In this document: positions 1 through 9,017 of the stretch, one piece after another | How positions within the stretch are numbered: the stretch's first letter is position 1 | Layout of the letters: the number at the start of each line of letters is the position of its first letter | Assembly: GCA_020446425.1 (NCBI GenBank) | Contig: JAGRES010000003.1 | Location: forward strand, 124,001 to 188,000 | DNA: 64,000 nt | Direction: 5' to 3' | Origin: Sphingobium sp. | Lineage (GTDB): Bacteria > Pseudomonadota > Alphaproteobacteria > Sphingomonadales > Sphingomonadaceae | Made by a program: the position numbers and the translations under genes | The notes under the pieces: generated by a model | The model's database searches: none | Told to the model about the DNA's origin: nothing | What the model saw: the letters and a program-made list of their open reading frames with translations, nothing else

Positions 1-267
1 CCGGCCAATGCGATCTGCGATCAGACCGCAACCCAGACCGCCGATCATCATCCCTGCGGTCCCTGCTGCAAATATATTGCCGAGCATCGCCGTGGTCAGA
101 TTCAGGTCATCCCGCATGTAAGGCGCGGTATACGATATCATCGACATATCGAGCCCATCGAAGAAGGTTAAAACCCATGAGAGTACGATAAGCCGGTAGT
201 TAAACGGCGAGAGCCGCCGCTGGTCTATCAGCGCAGCAACGTCGATCGTCCGTGCAGGCCGTGTCAT
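1..267 (-). CDS. MFS transporter, AAHS-like (partial, N-terminal 89 residues)
   Basis: The reverse strand reads from an ATG at 267 through the window edge without a stop. The visible part holds the first two or three membrane segments. It shows the sequence FFDGLDMSMISYTAPYM, which matches the D-G-x-D motif of helix 1 in aromatic acid:H+ symporters, followed by GMMIGGLGCGLIADRIGR, the G-x-L-a-D-r-x-G-R loop 2-3 signature of the major facilitator superfamily. The family imports small carboxylates or aromatic acids across the inner membrane by proton symport. The substrate cannot be told from this fragment; the catabolic genes nearby fit an aromatic or alicyclic acid. The C-terminal part lies outside the window. 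Confidence 0.8.
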   Translation of the reverse strand, partial: MTRPARTIDVAALIDQRRLSPFNYRLIVLSWVLTFFDGLDMSMISYTAPYMRDDLNLTTAMLGNIFAAGTAGMMIGGLGCGLIADRIGR

Positions 268-484
268 CTGTCTCACCTCTCCGTCGCCAGGCCACAGGAG
301 CAAAGAGCAAGCGGCACAAGACTTATGATTCAGGCGACAGTGCAAAGCCAAAGCAAGACTGTCGCTGATCATACAGTCTCACGCTATTCTCCGCGCGAGA
401 AGAACACGACTTCTGAGTAGTGATACCCTTTTACGTATCGACATCGCGCTTCGGCAATTTCAGCGCGACGGCTGGGATCGGGTC

Positions 485-1246
485 CTAATTCCCAGCCGTG
501 AAGCGATAATAATGCGAGACCAGGGCAGACCGGTTCTTGACCCCAACCTTTGCGTAAATCCGGCGCAGGTAATTCTCGACGGTATATTCGGGCAACGCGA
601 GGTCGAAGCCAATCTGCTTGTTGAGCGCGCCATCGAGCAGCAACTCCACTATCTCTGCTTCGATTTCATTCAGTTTATAGACGTCCCGGAAACCCTTGGC
701 ACACCCGGTACTGAGCGCTGCGTTCTGAATATCTGCGGCGCTTGCAGCCGATAATATGAGTGCGGTCGCCGCACTGTCGACAACGGAAATCATGGATCCG
801 GCTACGTCAGAGAAGCGAGCGCCCCTCTGGGATCGCGGTCTATGGAGGCTTGCCACAACAAACAGCTCTCGCGTGATCTGCTTGATGACCGCCCCGGCTA
901 TTCCCGATTTCCTGTTGGATATGAATGCCCAATAATCCGAGGTGCTCTCATCACGACAGATATCGGGATCGTTATCGTCCAGCACGGCAACACCCGGCCC
1001 CTGAGCACATCGCTGCAATATCACGGGCGACAGAAAAGGATCATTGGGAAAGGCCCTCGCATCATACTCCTTAATGCCCTGTTGGAGGGCCTCGTCGCCG
1101 CGCTGATGATATCCAAGCAAGTGATGAGTGCGTGGAACGGGGCCTGTCCAATAGACCGAAATTATCGCCCCATGAGATCGCGTGTCCTCAATTGACCGGT
1201 TCCATCGTGCAAGCGCGCGCGGATCAAGAACCGAGCCAATATTCAC
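485..1246 (-). CDS. LuxR-family transcriptional regulator
   Basis: A 253-residue protein with a C-terminal LuxR-type helix-turn-helix at about residues 190-250: LNEIEAEIVELLLDG, then NKQIGFDLALPEYTVENYLR and a K-x-G-V-K-N-R-S turn. The N-terminal 180 residues match no domain I can name with confidence; no receiver motif or autoinducer-binding pattern was seen, so the effector is unknown. The chosen start is a GTG preceded by GGAGAG at a good distance; no ATG fits as well. It lies divergent from the CmcJ-type oxygenase gene and shares a 270-base intergenic region with it, so control of that operon is plausible. Confidence 0.8.
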   Translation of the reverse strand: MNIGSVLDPRALARWNRSIEDTRSHGAIISVYWTGPVPRTHHLLGYHQRGDEALQQGIKEYDARAFPNDPFLSPVILQRCAQGPGVAVLDDNDPDICRDESTSDYWAFISNRKSGIAGAVIKQITRELFVVASLHRPRSQRGARFSDVAGSMISVVDSAATALILSAASAADIQNAALSTGCAKGFRDVYKLNEIEAEIVELLLDGALNKQIGFDLALPEYTVENYLRRIYAKVGVKNRSALVSHYYRFTAGN

Positions 1247-1520
1247 CTGGGCACTCTCCTATGGGCGCGTCGCTTGGGTTGGAGCGCCTCGGTTCAAATT
1301 TAACTACCCCCGCCCTGCCACGTCAAGCGAACTACTCCCTTCGGACAGCTGCGTTCAGGGTCAATCGCCTCTGCCGGATTACTGTATTCAGTATATTTGA
1401 GCCGTCGCGACCTGCCCTTAGTAAATGTCATCACTCTCATCATCTGAACGGTGATGCGCCAGCCGCATGCCATAATGGCAGCGACGACAGGATTAAAATA
1501 TCAGAGGAATATGCTCACCC
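1247..1520. promoter_or_regulatory. Divergent intergenic region with a small palindrome
   Basis: This 274-base region separates the LuxR gene from the CmcJ-type oxygenase gene. It contains a perfect inverted repeat TACTG-TATT-CAGTA at 1380-1393, a plausible binding site for a dimeric regulator such as the neighbouring LuxR protein. That pairing is inference from position only. No convincing sigma-70 pair was picked out. Confidence 0.35.
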
Positions 1521-2360
1521 ATGGTCTCTACACAAACAGAAAGCGATGCTCCGGCGAGCGAAAGGTCTTTCACTGCCGACATGAACTTTCTCGCGCGGAG
1601 CTGCAGTGCGCCCAAGGTCAATAATGGCGACTATTCGCAAAACATATTTCCTTTGGAAACGATGCGCGTCACGATGTGGGACGGCGAAACGCTTGCGAGC
1701 CCACCCCGGCTTGAGCGGGAAGGTTTTTGCCGCACCACTCATAAGGTCAATCTGGATGGCCTGGGTGAGGATCCATCGGTCATTCCCACCTATAACGCGA
1801 CGCTCTCGCACCTTCTGAAAGAGCTGACCGGCGCTGACGAAGTGGTGGTCATGCCAGTCGCCATGATACGTAACCAGAGCGATACGAAGGTTACTCAAGA
1901 ACGAGTACGAGGCGTCCCGGCAAATTTCGCGCATTCGGATTCCACACGGCAAGGCGGGTATGAGCTGGAGGAACATTTCTTCGAGCCCCCGGGCAGGCCC
2001 AACCCGCGCCGCATCGCGCAGTTCAACATATGGCGGCTGCTGTCCCCTGCCCCGGCAAACATGCCGCTGGCGCTGTGCGATGCACGGTCGGTGCAGCCGG
2101 ACGACATCGTGGCCGGCCCCGCATATTTTCCAAGCAAGGACATTTCGGTCGACACGGCCTTCTTCCACGCCAATGACCATTTCCGCTGGGTCTACTTTTC
2201 CAAACTGACCAGTGAGCAGGTTCTGGTTTTCAAGCAGTTCGATACCGACCCCGGCCAGCCTCAGCGCGTGCCGCATGCCGCCTTCCTGGATCCGACAGCC
2301 CAAAACGCACATTCGCGGATCAGCGTCGAGAGCCGCTGCTCGGCCCGCTGGTATGACTAA
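1521..2360 (+). CDS. CmcJ/NvfI family oxidoreductase
   Basis: A 279-residue protein with the block pattern of the CmcJ/NvfI family, relatives of the cephamycin 7-alpha-methoxylase P8 component and fungal NvfI-type oxygenases. It shows YNATLSHLLKELTGADEVVV near residue 90, an HSD motif near 138 followed by a family-typical NIWR segment, and near the C-terminus RWVYFSKLTSEQVLVFKQFD, PHAAF.DP and SRISVESR. Members studied act on secondary metabolites as nonheme-iron oxygenases or are of unknown function; the substrate here is not known. The SDR gene that follows overlaps the stop by eight bases, so the two are translationally coupled and probably act in sequence. Confidence 0.8.
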   Translation: MVSTQTESDAPASERSFTADMNFLARSCSAPKVNNGDYSQNIFPLETMRVTMWDGETLASPPRLEREGFCRTTHKVNLDGLGEDPSVIPTYNATLSHLLKELTGADEVVVMPVAMIRNQSDTKVTQERVRGVPANFAHSDSTRQGGYELEEHFFEPPGRPNPRRIAQFNIWRLLSPAPANMPLALCDARSVQPDDIVAGPAYFPSKDISVDTAFFHANDHFRWVYFSKLTSEQVLVFKQFDTDPGQPQRVPHAAFLDPTAQNAHSRISVESRCSARWYD

Positions 2361-3147
2361 ACAGCAGGGCGCGGATTGGCGCTATGACGGCAAGGTAGCG
2401 CTGGTTGTAGGCGCCAGTTCGGGGATCGGCCTCGCAATCGCGGAACGTCTGATAGCGTCGGGTGCGAAGGTCGGCCTTGCCGCCCGCCGGGCCGATGAAC
2501 TTGAGGCGCTATGTAAGCGTCTGGGCGAGAGAGCCATTGCGCTGCCAACCGATACCGGGGACAATGATCAGGTCGCGCAAATGGTGGACCGCGTTGCTCA
2601 GACATTCGGCCAACTCGACGTCGCGTTCAATGTGGCCGGTGTGCTGCGCCTCGGTTCAATCATCGACCTGAGCGCAGAGGATTGGGACACGGTGCAGGAC
2701 AGCGTGCTGCGCGGGACATTCTTTTGCCTGAAGCACCAGGCCGCGCAGATGATCTGTCAGGGCACAGGCGGCGCGATCGTCAACATCACCTCGGTAAGCG
2801 CACAAATTCCGGCTCATGGGGCATGCGCCTATTCGGCGGCAAAGGCGGGACTGGAGTCATTGACGCGTACAGCCGCACTGGAACTGGCTGACCACGACAT
2901 TCGCGTGAACGCGCTATCGCCCGGTCTGGTCACTACGCCGCTGACCGAGAAGACGCTGTCTCGCGGCCCAATCATTGAGGCGTATAATCGGCGCATAGCG
3001 ATGGGGCGGCCCGCCGAGACTTTGGAAATGACCGGCCCTGCCCTGTTCCTGGGCAGTGACGAGGCTTCCTATATCACCGGATCGTCGCTGGTCGCCGACG
3101 GCGGCTGGAGCATCACCGGCTATCCCGATCTTCGGGCACTACGCTGA
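2353..3147 (+). CDS. SDR family NAD(P)-dependent oxidoreductase
   Basis: A classical short-chain dehydrogenase of 264 residues. The Rossmann glycine motif GASSGIGLA lies near residue 20, the catalytic serine in NITSVSAQ near 144 and the Y-x3-K pair in YSAAKAG near 157; the C-terminal ITGSSLVADGGW segment is typical. The start at 2353 is an ATG lying inside the end of the preceding oxygenase gene; an upstream ATG in the same frame at 2212 only adds residues read from the wrong frame of that gene. It probably oxidises a hydroxyl group on the product of the coupled CmcJ-type enzyme, but the substrate is unknown. Confidence 0.9.
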   Translation: MTKQQGADWRYDGKVALVVGASSGIGLAIAERLIASGAKVGLAARRADELEALCKRLGERAIALPTDTGDNDQVAQMVDRVAQTFGQLDVAFNVAGVLRLGSIIDLSAEDWDTVQDSVLRGTFFCLKHQAAQMICQGTGGAIVNITSVSAQIPAHGACAYSAAKAGLESLTRTAALELADHDIRVNALSPGLVTTPLTEKTLSRGPIIEAYNRRIAMGRPAETLEMTGPALFLGSDEASYITGSSLVADGGWSITGYPDLRALR

Positions 3148-3164
3148 TGCCTAGAGCCCCGACC

Positions 3165-3584
3165 CTAAGGCAAGGTTTTGATGAGAGAACCGTCGGAGAA
3201 TTTCATTGCCAGCAGCCGGCTGTCGGCCACCGCCGCCTTGCGATGATGCGCTATCGCCTGATAATCGGGATTGTCGATCAGCGACCAAAATGCGTGAACC
3301 GTGGGATAGCGGGCGACAAAGGCCAAATCCCACTCGTTGTCAGGCCCGATAAGTTCTTGCGCACCCACCAGCATGATAGACGCATCCATGCCGTCCAGCA
3401 CGGTGCTTACCCCCGCGCCATAACGCCGGTAAGCCTCCTCACCAGAGCATGACGGTTCCGACGCGGAGTCAGGATATTCCGCCTCCGCACGAAATTTGAT
3501 CAGGTTGAGCATTGCAATCGGCTGTTCAAAATCCAGACCTTCCAACAGCTCCCGCATCGTTCGATCATCATTCCTCAAATTCAT
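3165..3584 (-). CDS. DUF1330 domain-containing protein
   Basis: A 139-residue protein of the DUF1330 family, small dimeric alpha-beta barrel proteins related to the EthD/monooxygenase fold. Diagnostic parts are MLNLIKFRAEA near residue 24, YRRYGAG near 52, WDLAFVARYPTVHAFWSLIDNPDYQ near 85-110 and the HHRKAAVADSRLLAM tail. Function is unknown in most family members; they turn up often in catabolic clusters. It converges on the SDR gene with 17 bases between the stops and diverges from the ferredoxin operon, whose promoter region it shares. Confidence 0.8.
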   Translation of the reverse strand: MNLRNDDRTMRELLEGLDFEQPIAMLNLIKFRAEAEYPDSASEPSCSGEEAYRRYGAGVSTVLDGMDASIMLVGAQELIGPDNEWDLAFVARYPTVHAFWSLIDNPDYQAIAHHRKAAVADSRLLAMKFSDGSLIKTLP

Positions 3585-3662
3585 TTATTCCTCACTCGCT
3601 GGGAGACATTTTTTGCGGAAATTCCCTCTTCATTCCGGGAAACTATCCGAACGCAGCAAACG

Positions 3663-3702
3663 TTGACAATCAATATCCAATATGACGATAATAGTTCATT
3701 AT
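3663..3702 (+). promoter_or_regulatory. Sigma-70-like promoter with overlapping palindrome
   Basis: TTGACA at 3663-3668 and GATAAT at 3687-3692 are separated by 18 bases, about 80 bases before the ferredoxin start. The -10 element overlaps an inverted repeat ATAAT-AGTTC-ATTAT at 3688-3702, a position where a repressor could block transcription. The surrounding sequence is much richer in A+T than the flanking genes. Confidence 0.45.
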
Positions 3703-3771
3703 TGAATAAATGCGCACTCACTAACATTTGTGCGCGGGCGACCGCCCTGTGAGAGGAAAAGGCGATCTACC

Positions 3772-4041
3772 ATGACCTTCGTAATAGCCGCACCTTGCGT
3801 TGCCGACTATTCATGCGTGGATATTTGCCCGGTGAACTGCATCGGACCGGGGCCGGAAGAACAGGGTTTCGACGATGCGGAGCAGCTCTACATTGATCCA
3901 GTCAAATGTGTCGATTGCGGGGCCTGCGTTGATGCCTGTCCGGTGTTGGCGATATATGAAGAAGCCTCCCTGCCTGACCGATGGAAACATTATGCAAAGG
4001 TGAACCGCGACTATTTCCATCGCGATAGCGTTACGGCATGA
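3772..4041 (+). CDS. Ferredoxin (FprB N-terminal domain type)
   Basis: An 89-residue ferredoxin with two cluster motifs: C9-x5-C15-x3-C19-P-V-N-C23 and C-V-D-C-G-A-C-V-D-A-C-P near residues 45-56. The unusual first spacing, and the GPGPEEQGFDDAEQLYIDP stretch between the motifs, match the ferredoxin part of mycobacterial FprB rather than ordinary 7Fe ferredoxins. The start at 3772 is preceded by GAGAGGAAAAGG; a further upstream ATG would add 14 unrelated residues. The stop overlaps the start of the reductase gene in an ATGA, so this is a split form of the FprB fusion. It probably carries electrons between the reductase and the molybdoenzyme that follows, or to the P450 of this window. Confidence 0.88.
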   Translation: MTFVIAAPCVADYSCVDICPVNCIGPGPEEQGFDDAEQLYIDPVKCVDCGACVDACPVLAIYEEASLPDRWKHYAKVNRDYFHRDSVTA

Positions 4042-5378
4042 CCGGGCTGCGCATTGCCGTCGTAGGGGCCGGGCCGGCGGGCATGTATGCGATCGGCTAT
4101 CTGCTCGATCACGGTGGACCGGATGTCGTCATCGACCTCTATGAGCGGCTTGCTACTCCATGGGGTCTGGTTCGCTCCGGCGTCGCGCCAGATCATCCGG
4201 AAAAGAAGCTGGTTGCGGATCGGTTGTTCGACTTCAGCCTGCATGACTCTCGCGTCCGTTTCCTTGGCAATGTCGAGATCGGGACGGACATATCCCACGC
4301 CGACCTGTCGGCCAGCTATCATGCGGTCATCTACGCTGTCGGCGCAGGCGACGACCTCAAAATGAATATACCGGGTGAAGACTTGCCCGGCTGCTTCGCT
4401 GCGCGCTCCTTTGTCGCTTTCTATAACGGCCATCCAGACTATCAGCATCTCGATTTCGACCTCTCGAGCGAGCGAGCCGTGATCGTCGGTAACGGCAATG
4501 TCGCGCTCGATATTGCCCGTATTCTGTGCACCCCGATCGAAGAATTGGCCCGCACCGACATTACAGACCGCGCGCTGGAGAAACTGGCGGCCAGCGCCAT
4601 TCGCGAGGTAGTCGTGCTGGGCCGGCGCGGCCCCGCCGAGGCAGCCTACAACAACCCCGAGCTTGAGGAGTTGGGCCACATACCCGGCGTCGATATAGCT
4701 GTCGGTGGCGCGGCGATGCCCGATTCAACCAAAGGCTGCAGCTGGGAAACGAAGCGCAAGCTGGAGATGCTGGCGCATCTTGCCGCACGCCCCGCCAATC
4801 CCGCGAACAAGCGCATCCTCTTCCGTTTCCTGGCATCGCCCTTGGAAGTTGTCGGAACTGATTCCGTTAATGGATTGAAAATAGGAGAGAATGCTCTCCA
4901 GGCTGATGCCTCCGGCGCCTTGCGGCCGCTTCCGACCGGACGGGACGAGATTATCGGTACAGGCCTGATCTTCCGCGCGATCGGTTATCGCGGCACCCCC
5001 TTCCCGGGCCTGCCATTTGACGACCGTTCGGGCACGATACCCAATGATGCCGGGCGTGTCCTCGGAGAGACCAACACCTATGTCACCGGCTGGATCAAGC
5101 GCGGCTGTCGCGGCATCATCGGCACCAACCGCCGCTGCGCACAACAAACCGTGGATCGCTTGCTGGCCGACCTTGGGACCGGTTCTCTGCCTCCGCTACC
5201 GGGTGCCGCCGCGTTGCTGCCCGGCAAACGCATAGATCTTGCCGGATGGAAACGGATTGACCGCCACGAAAGAGACATGGGCCGCCGGCAGAACCGTCCG
5301 CGCGTGAAGATCGTCGATCGAGAGGCGCAACTGGGGCTCGCCATGTCTGAACCGGCCACAGTCGAGGCATGTACATGA
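4038..5378 (+). CDS. FprA-type ferredoxin-NADP+ reductase (adrenodoxin reductase family)
   Basis: A 446-residue flavoprotein. The FAD-binding motif VVGAGPAGMYA is at residues 8-18, followed by the family signature ATPWGLVRSGVAPDHPEKK near 45 and a second dinucleotide motif VIVGNGNVALDIARIL near 150 for NADP(H). The C-terminal GWIKRGCRGIIGTNRR segment is also conserved in this family. It moves electrons between NADPH and ferredoxin. The gene overlaps the ferredoxin gene before it (ATGA) and the molybdopterin oxidoreductase after it, so the three form one coupled transcription unit and probably one electron-transfer chain. Confidence 0.9.
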   Translation: MTGLRIAVVGAGPAGMYAIGYLLDHGGPDVVIDLYERLATPWGLVRSGVAPDHPEKKLVADRLFDFSLHDSRVRFLGNVEIGTDISHADLSASYHAVIYAVGAGDDLKMNIPGEDLPGCFAARSFVAFYNGHPDYQHLDFDLSSERAVIVGNGNVALDIARILCTPIEELARTDITDRALEKLAASAIREVVVLGRRGPAEAAYNNPELEELGHIPGVDIAVGGAAMPDSTKGCSWETKRKLEMLAHLAARPANPANKRILFRFLASPLEVVGTDSVNGLKIGENALQADASGALRPLPTGRDEIIGTGLIFRAIGYRGTPFPGLPFDDRSGTIPNDAGRVLGETNTYVTGWIKRGCRGIIGTNRRCAQQTVDRLLADLGTGSLPPLPGAAALLPGKRIDLAGWKRIDRHERDMGRRQNRPRVKIVDREAQLGLAMSEPATVEACT

Positions 5379-7504
5379 CCGAACGCCGCTACAGTTTCTG
5401 CCGGATCTGCGAACCGCATTGCCCGCTGGTGGCGGAAATCGAGGGCGGGCAAATAGCCGCTCTGCTGCCGGACCATGATCACCCGGTGGGCGGAACGGCC
5501 TGCCACAAAGGGCTGACCTTTCTCGATGTGCACCGGGATCCTGATCGGGTCGACTGGCCGCTCCGGCGGACCAACGCAAAGACCGAGCCTGCGCGGTTCG
5601 AGCGCGCTGACTGGACCATGTCAATTGCTGACATCGGTGCGCGGCTGACCGCCATTCGCAACGAACATGGCCCAAACGCCATCGCCACCTATGTCGGCAA
5701 TCCCGCTGCCTTCAATACGACGCTCGGTATGTCGCTGGCGCATCTGCTGGGCACACTTGATACGCGGATGACCTTCTCGGCATCAACACAGGATTGCACC
5801 AACAAGGGAACCGGCGCTTGGGCGGTTTACGGCTCCTACGGTTCTCAGCCGATTCCTGATATTTACAATACGCACTATCTGCTTTGCCTCGGCGCCAACC
5901 CCCGGGTCTCACACTGGACACTGGTCGCCACGCCCAGCGACCCAGATATTCTCAGGCAGATCAAGCGCCGCGGTGGCAAGGTGCTTTTCGTCAACCCCCG
6001 CAAAATCGAAACATCGACCGAAGAGACAGGCGAAACGCTACGCATAATACCCGGCACCGATGTCTATTTTTTGGCAGCGTTGCTCAATGAGATCGACAGT
6101 CGGACAGGGTTTGCAAACCCGATGATCGAGCAGTTCGGGAAAAATCTGGACGCGCTGCGCGAATTCGTCAGCCGTTATCCAGCCGAACGTGTTGCGCCGG
6201 TTGTCGGCGTCAATGCGGACGCGATCCGGCAGGTCGCCGCCGACATCATCGCTGCCCCATCCGCAGCAGTCTATATTTCCATCGGCGTCAACCAGAGCCG
6301 GCAGGGCCAGCTTTGCTATTGGCTGGCGGAGATGATCAATTTCGTCACCGGCAATCTGGGCAAGAGAGGAGGTACGTCGAAACCAGCCGGCCTGTTCGAC
6401 AAATATAATATCCAGAGCCTCGCCAACCTGGATACATCAATCGGGTCTTTCGACATATTCGACCCGCCCCTCTTCCCCGCCTCCTTGCCCGCCACCATCT
6501 TGCCCGAGTTGATTGAGGCGGGTGATATCAAGGCGCTGCTCGTCTTTTCAGGAAACCCGTTATTGACCGTGGGGGGCGAGGACAAGCTCCGCGCCGCTTT
6601 CGAGAAGCTCGACCTGCTCGTAACGCTCGACCTCTTTCGCAACGCGACCGGAGAACTGGCGGATTATGTCCTGCCCACGACCGACTGGCTCGAACGTGAG
6701 GACATTATATCCTTCAGCTCAGGGATGCAGACTATTCCCTATGTTCAATATACCGAGGCCTTAGCGAAACGTAGCGGAGAACGCCGTACCGAGGCATGGA
6801 TCATCGCGCATATGATGCAGGCAATGGACCTGCCGCCGCTGATCGAGCCGGCCGACGGAGAAGTCCCGCAGGATATGCTGCTGGATCGGATTCTGGCGGG
6901 ACGGGGACTTTCAGCGGAGCAGATGAAGGCGCTGCCGCACCAGACAATGCGGTTCGATAATGTGCCGCCGGAAAGCTTCTACGAACGCTGCCTGCATCAC
7001 CCGGATGGCAAGATAGACTGCTATCCCGATATCTTTGTCAGAACAGGGCTGATCAAGCGTTGCGACGATATCTTCACCGGGCTGGCGGCAGAAGCGCCAG
7101 ACAGCCTGAAGCTTGTTACATTGCGCACGCCCTATATGCACAACAGCTGGATGGCGAACGTCGAACGGCTGCGTAGCGGCAAGCACGCAATTAATCCGCT
7201 CCATATGTGCGAGGCCGATGCCGCTTCACGCGGATTGCACAATGGTGACCTGGTACGTGTGCACAATGAAAATGGTGAGGTCGTCACTCGGCTGGAGATC
7301 AACAACGAACTGCGTACCGGTGTCGTCGCAATGAGCCATGGTTATGGTCATGCGACCGCGACCGGCCTCAGGACCGGTTCAGCCAAACCCGGTGTAAACT
7401 ACAACCGCCTGGTGCCCACCGGGCTGGATGCCTTTGAACCTGTCAGCAATATGTCGTGGATGTCGGGATTACCGGTCGCAGTGGAACGCTGCACTACGCC
7501 GTGA
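5369..7504 (+). CDS. Molybdopterin-dependent oxidoreductase with N-terminal [4Fe-4S] site
   Basis: A 711-residue member of the DMSO reductase family. The N-terminus carries C11-x2-C14-x3-C18-x26-C45 for one [4Fe-4S] cluster, followed by a stretch with QDCTNKGTGAWAVYG where such enzymes bring their molybdenum ligand, LCLGANPRVSH, and a C-terminal molydopterin dinucleotide-binding domain with NPLHMCEADAASRGLHNGD. No Tat or Sec signal is visible, so it should be cytoplasmic. There is no membrane or beta subunit; the coupled ferredoxin and FprA reductase are the natural partners. Substrate unknown. The start could be either of two ATG codons two codons apart (5369, 5375); both overlap the reductase stop. 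It converges with the next gene, overlapping it by 11 bases. Confidence 0.85.
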   Translation: MYMTERRYSFCRICEPHCPLVAEIEGGQIAALLPDHDHPVGGTACHKGLTFLDVHRDPDRVDWPLRRTNAKTEPARFERADWTMSIADIGARLTAIRNEHGPNAIATYVGNPAAFNTTLGMSLAHLLGTLDTRMTFSASTQDCTNKGTGAWAVYGSYGSQPIPDIYNTHYLLCLGANPRVSHWTLVATPSDPDILRQIKRRGGKVLFVNPRKIETSTEETGETLRIIPGTDVYFLAALLNEIDSRTGFANPMIEQFGKNLDALREFVSRYPAERVAPVVGVNADAIRQVAADIIAAPSAAVYISIGVNQSRQGQLCYWLAEMINFVTGNLGKRGGTSKPAGLFDKYNIQSLANLDTSIGSFDIFDPPLFPASLPATILPELIEAGDIKALLVFSGNPLLTVGGEDKLRAAFEKLDLLVTLDLFRNATGELADYVLPTTDWLEREDIISFSSGMQTIPYVQYTEALAKRSGERRTEAWIIAHMMQAMDLPPLIEPADGEVPQDMLLDRILAGRGLSAEQMKALPHQTMRFDNVPPESFYERCLHHPDGKIDCYPDIFVRTGLIKRCDDIFTGLAAEAPDSLKLVTLRTPYMHNSWMANVERLRSGKHAINPLHMCEADAASRGLHNGDLVRVHNENGEVVTRLEINNELRTGVVAMSHGYGHATATGLRTGSAKPGVNYNRLVPTGLDAFEPVSNMSWMSGLPVAVERCTTP

Positions 7505-8795
7505 CCGGTTGCTCCTCAGCCTTCAACACGCGGTAGGCCCGCCAGTAACAGAAGGCGGCACCGATGTTGCTGAGCGCCACCAACGTCAACGCATAGCCCA
7601 TGCTTCGTTTGCCTCCAACTGGTCCCAGCGCATCGCTTGCCGCACCAACGATTAGCGGCCCGAGAGCCGCGCCAATCAGATAGCCGGCGGTGATCAGGAT
7701 TGCCGCAGCCTGTGACCGCATATGTGGCGGCGCCATTGTCTGGGCAAGGGCATAGGTCGGCGCGCCATAGGTCATCGCCATCATCAGTGGGATGGCACCA
7801 GCGATAATCGAGAGTTCAAAACCAGGCGCCAGATAGAAGATCAGAACAAACGGCACCGTGATGCCATAACTTATTGTCGGCACCAGCATGGTCATCGCCC
7901 AACTGCGTTTTCCGAGACGGTCGGCCAAGGCACCGGCTGTAAGGGTCGCGATCATGCCGAGAACACCGCAGTAAAAGGCGAGTATGAAGCCGACGCGACT
8001 GGCGGACAGGCCATGCGTCTGGGCCAGGAATAGCGGCGTGAAGGCAAACATTGCCGACATGGACCAGACCACCAAGGCGGAACCCGCCGTGATCCATCGG
8101 AAAGCCGGGATCGCCCACATATGGCGAAACGCCTCCGTAAACGAGACGCTATTCTTTTCCCCGGCAGCTGAGTGCGAAGCGCGATTCTCCCTCACCGTCG
8201 TGAAAAACAGGATGCTAAGCAGGACACCTGGAGCCCCCGCAATCAGGAAACCGGTGCGCCAGCCATAGGCGTCCGCGATCATGCCGCCAGCGAAATAGCT
8301 GACCAGCAGGCCTATATTGACGCCGGTGCTCTGCACCGCCATGGCACGGGCACGCCGTTCCGGCGGAAAAAGGTCGGTAAGGATGGAGGTGCCCGCAGGC
8401 AGCGTTCCCGCTTCACCGATCCCGACACCGAAGCGCGCCAGACATAGCTGCCAAAATGACGCTGCCATGCCGCAAAGCGCGGTCATCATGCTGAAAAACA
8501 TTGTGCAGATGGCAATGACATTCTTGCGGCTGGTACGGTCGGCTATGATCGCGATCGGCAGGGTCATGGAGACGAAGATCACGCTGAATACCGGTCCCGT
8601 GAGAACGCCAAGCTGCGAGTCCTGCAGCCCGAATTCGGTTTTGATCTGTATTAGAAAAATACCGAGGATCTGCCTGTCGACAACGTTGAGTACCGCAGTC
8701 AGAGTCAGCAGCGAAAGCACGTAATAGCTGTAAAGCGGGCGAAAGCTGCTATCGGCATCGCCTGTCGGCGATGCGCCCAAAGTTTCGTCCTTCAC
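7494..8795 (-). CDS. MFS transporter (spinster-like)
   Basis: A 433-residue inner-membrane protein with about 12 hydrophobic segments. Features of the spinster-like branch of the major facilitator superfamily are VLNVVDRQILGIFLIQIKTEFGL in helix 1, the ADRTSRKNVI loop between helices 2 and 3, and RFGVGIGEAGTLPAGTSILTDLFPPERRARAMA in helices 4-5. A middle ADRLGKRSW loop repeats the motif in the second half. It probably takes up or exports a small organic substrate of the nearby catabolic genes. Its 3' end overlaps that of the molybdopterin oxidoreductase gene by 11 bases in convergent orientation. Confidence 0.85.
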   Translation of the reverse strand: MKDETLGASPTGDADSSFRPLYSYYVLSLLTLTAVLNVVDRQILGIFLIQIKTEFGLQDSQLGVLTGPVFSVIFVSMTLPIAIIADRTSRKNVIAICTMFFSMMTALCGMAASFWQLCLARFGVGIGEAGTLPAGTSILTDLFPPERRARAMAVQSTGVNIGLLVSYFAGGMIADAYGWRTGFLIAGAPGVLLSILFFTTVRENRASHSAAGEKNSVSFTEAFRHMWAIPAFRWITAGSALVVWSMSAMFAFTPLFLAQTHGLSASRVGFILAFYCGVLGMIATLTAGALADRLGKRSWAMTMLVPTISYGITVPFVLIFYLAPGFELSIIAGAIPLMMAMTYGAPTYALAQTMAPPHMRSQAAAILITAGYLIGAALGPLIVGAASDALGPVGGKRSMGYALTLVALSNIGAAFCYWRAYRVLKAEEQPVTA

Positions 8796-9017
8796 GCAAA
8801 TCCTCCCCGGATTTTATGACTTTAATTCTATCGTGAATTTCAAGTTACACATTAATCGTCAATTTGAAAATGGCAAATAGCGACTCCACCGCCGCACAGC
8901 CCTCTTCTGGCAATGGAGCTATCGACAGCATCGGCAACGCGGCAATCATTGCGCGAAGTTCACGCTACAGCTGGGTGCTCTGCAAATGGGTTAGCCGAAA
9001 CAGAGAAACGTCTTCGC

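Noticed and set aside
4087-4365. Short frames inside the ferredoxin reductase gene
   Set aside because: Alternative-frame shadows with no support.
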